From Algoriphagus sp. AK58 (GTDB lineage: Bacteria > Bacteroidota > Bacteroidia > Cytophagales > Cyclobacteriaceae), in NCBI RefSeq assembly GCF_014324365.1, contig NZ_QEIG01000013.1, positions 124,001-188,000 of the forward strand: a stretch of DNA of 64,000 nucleotides. The letters run 5' to 3'. Positions 62,985 to 64,000 of the stretch are shown piece by piece (within the stretch, counting starts at the first letter, position 1; each line of letters opens with the position of its first letter). The position numbers and the translations under genes were made by a program. The notes beneath the pieces were generated by a model, which was given only the letters and a program-made list of their open reading frames with translations, had not been told where the DNA came from and made no database searches.

Positions 62985-64000
62985 ATGAAAAAAATAGCGC
63001 TTTTCGTATTTCTCGTTTTAGGCTCCTTGTGGGCTGAAGCCACCGAGCTGGCCAATCTGATCACCACCTATCAGGCGGATCGGGGGGCGCTTTCTCGTCT
63101 GTACACCAATCGGTTATCAGCGGAGTATTTTGCCCGAATGGAATCCTTCAATCAGGACTACCTCAAGACCCTCCAAGCCCAAAACTATGAAGCCCTCTCT
63201 GAAGACGGGAAAATCGATTACGTCCTATTCCGCAATTTTCTCGAAAAGCAACTCGCCGAGCTTGACCTCGAAAAGCGGGATTTTATGGCTATTCAGTCGG
63301 TAGTTGCTTTTGGTAAGCCATTGGAAGACTTTGTGGTAGCCCGTCGCCGTGCCAAGCAACCGGACGCTCAGGCCTTGGCTGCGTCTTGGGATGCCGTGGC
63401 TAAAGCCGTGGCCGCCCAACACAAAGCCCTAGCCTCATCTTCCAAATATACGTCTTGGCAGCAGGCCGACTTGGCTGCTCAAGCTGTAGAAAGCCTCAAT
63501 CGGGTGGTTAAAGAAGCCTATGATTTCTACTACGACTACGATCCAGCCTTCACTTGGTGGATGCCAGAGCCCTGGAAAAAACTAGACGCAAGTATGAAAG
63601 CCTATGCAAAAGCCCTTCGCGAGCACTACACCAACTCAGTTAAAGACGACGGCTCAGGTATCATCGGGAAGCCGATTGGAAGGGAAGCGTTGGAGAAGCA
63701 ATTGGCCTTCGAAATGATCGCCTATTCTCCCGAAGAGCTGATCGCCGAGGCAGAGAAGCAATTTGCCTGGTGCGAAAAGGAAATGCTGAAAGCCTCCAAC
63801 GAACTGGGTTTTGGCAATGACTGGAAAGCAGCCTTGGAAATGGTGAAGGAAACCTATTTGCCAGCGGGAGCATGGCCGGAAGAAGTGGCTAGACTCGGAG
63901 AAGAGGCAATTGACCTCATGGTGAAAAACGACTGGCTGACTGTGCCACCGCTGGCAATCGAAACCTGGCGGACCAGCATGATCTCTGCGGAAAGACAGCG
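62985..64000 (+). CDS. DUF885 family protein, exported (3' truncated by the window)
   Basis: An open frame begins at the ATG at 62985 and runs to the window end without a stop, for 338 codons. It has a signal peptide (MKKIALFVFLVLGSLWAEA) and helical content typical of the DUF885 family (YFARMESFNQDYLKTLQ, IGREALEKQLAFEMIAYSPEELI, ETWRTSMISAERQ). DUF885 proteins carry a gluzincin-like HExxH region, which would lie beyond the window. It is probably an exported peptidase-like protein; function not settled. Confidence 0.8.
   Translation, partial: MKKIALFVFLVLGSLWAEATELANLITTYQADRGALSRLYTNRLSAEYFARMESFNQDYLKTLQAQNYEALSEDGKIDYVLFRNFLEKQLAELDLEKRDFMAIQSVVAFGKPLEDFVVARRRAKQPDAQALAASWDAVAKAVAAQHKALASSSKYTSWQQADLAAQAVESLNRVVKEAYDFYYDYDPAFTWWMPEPWKKLDASMKAYAKALREHYTNSVKDDGSGIIGKPIGREALEKQLAFEMIAYSPEELIAEAEKQFAWCEKEMLKASNELGFGNDWKAALEMVKETYLPAGAWPEEVARLGEEAIDLMVKNDWLTVPPLAIETWRTSMISAERQ

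Overview
The window reads as chromosomal DNA of a Bacteroidota bacterium, most likely an aerobic, gliding-type member of the Cytophagales (Cyclobacteriaceae-like; the family placement is inference). The clues are a type IX secretion C-terminal sorting domain (1-1251), the gliding/T9SS lipoprotein GldD, HmuY, a DUF4270 lipoprotein, many lipoproteins with a lipobox directly after the signal segment, and promoters of the Bacteroidota form TTTG/TTG, 18 nt, TAnnTTTG. No rRNA, tRNA, CRISPR array, insertion sequence or prophage is visible. Gene density is high and most genes are housekeeping.

Layout. 1-8.9 kb: end of a T9SS cargo protein, a PLP-dependent sulfur-amino-acid lyase, GNAT acetyltransferase, prfA, a Kazal-type lipoprotein, and the minus-strand block of a truncated GT5 glycogen-synthase-like gene, a DUF4270 lipoprotein and glmS. 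8.9-19 kb: panC-panD-flippase and a YugP-type metallopeptidase, acyl-CoA dehydrogenase, an AraC regulator, a three-gene operon ending in geranylgeranylglyceryl-phosphate synthase, a cysteine-cluster protein, a LOG-family protein and ddl. 19-26.2 kb: two uncharacterised secreted proteins, a dipeptidyl peptidase IV, an MBL-rhodanese protein and an NlpC/P60 lipoprotein. 26.2-33 kb: a complete six-gene haem uptake operon (binding protein, permease, ATPase, HemS-like factor, TonB-dependent receptor, HmuY). 33-46.5 kb: atpDC, rpsU, recF, pdhA, a TPR protein, ribH, aspartate kinase, recG, a phosphotransferase and a sodium:solute symporter. 46.7-54.7 kb: gldD and a trans-4-hydroxyproline catabolic cluster with a divergent AraC regulator. 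54.7-60.3 kb: an ABC exporter whose permease is fused to an M1 aminopeptidase, plus a paraoxonase-like protein. 60.3-64 kb: a two-VOC-domain lipoprotein, a GxxExxY-family nuclease-like gene sitting between palindromic repeats, and the start of a DUF885 protein.

How the parts work together. The haem operon forms a full outer-membrane-to-cytoplasm route, with candidate operator repeats in its promoter. The hydroxyproline cluster encodes all four catalytic steps from trans-4-hydroxy-L-proline to 2-oxoglutarate: epimerase, FAD dehydrogenase, DHDPS-family deaminase and semialdehyde dehydrogenase. Together with the DPP IV, which cleaves after penultimate proline, this suggests use of proline- or hydroxyproline-rich peptides.

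The most novel-looking item is the GxxExxY gene with three related palindromic elements around it (62033-62872). It looks like a nuclease-like gene plus repeat unit, comparable in layout to REP/RAYT systems. Next are the strong Shine-Dalgarno in front of rpsU, unusual for this phylum, and the 6-5-6 inverted repeats in the haem promoter.
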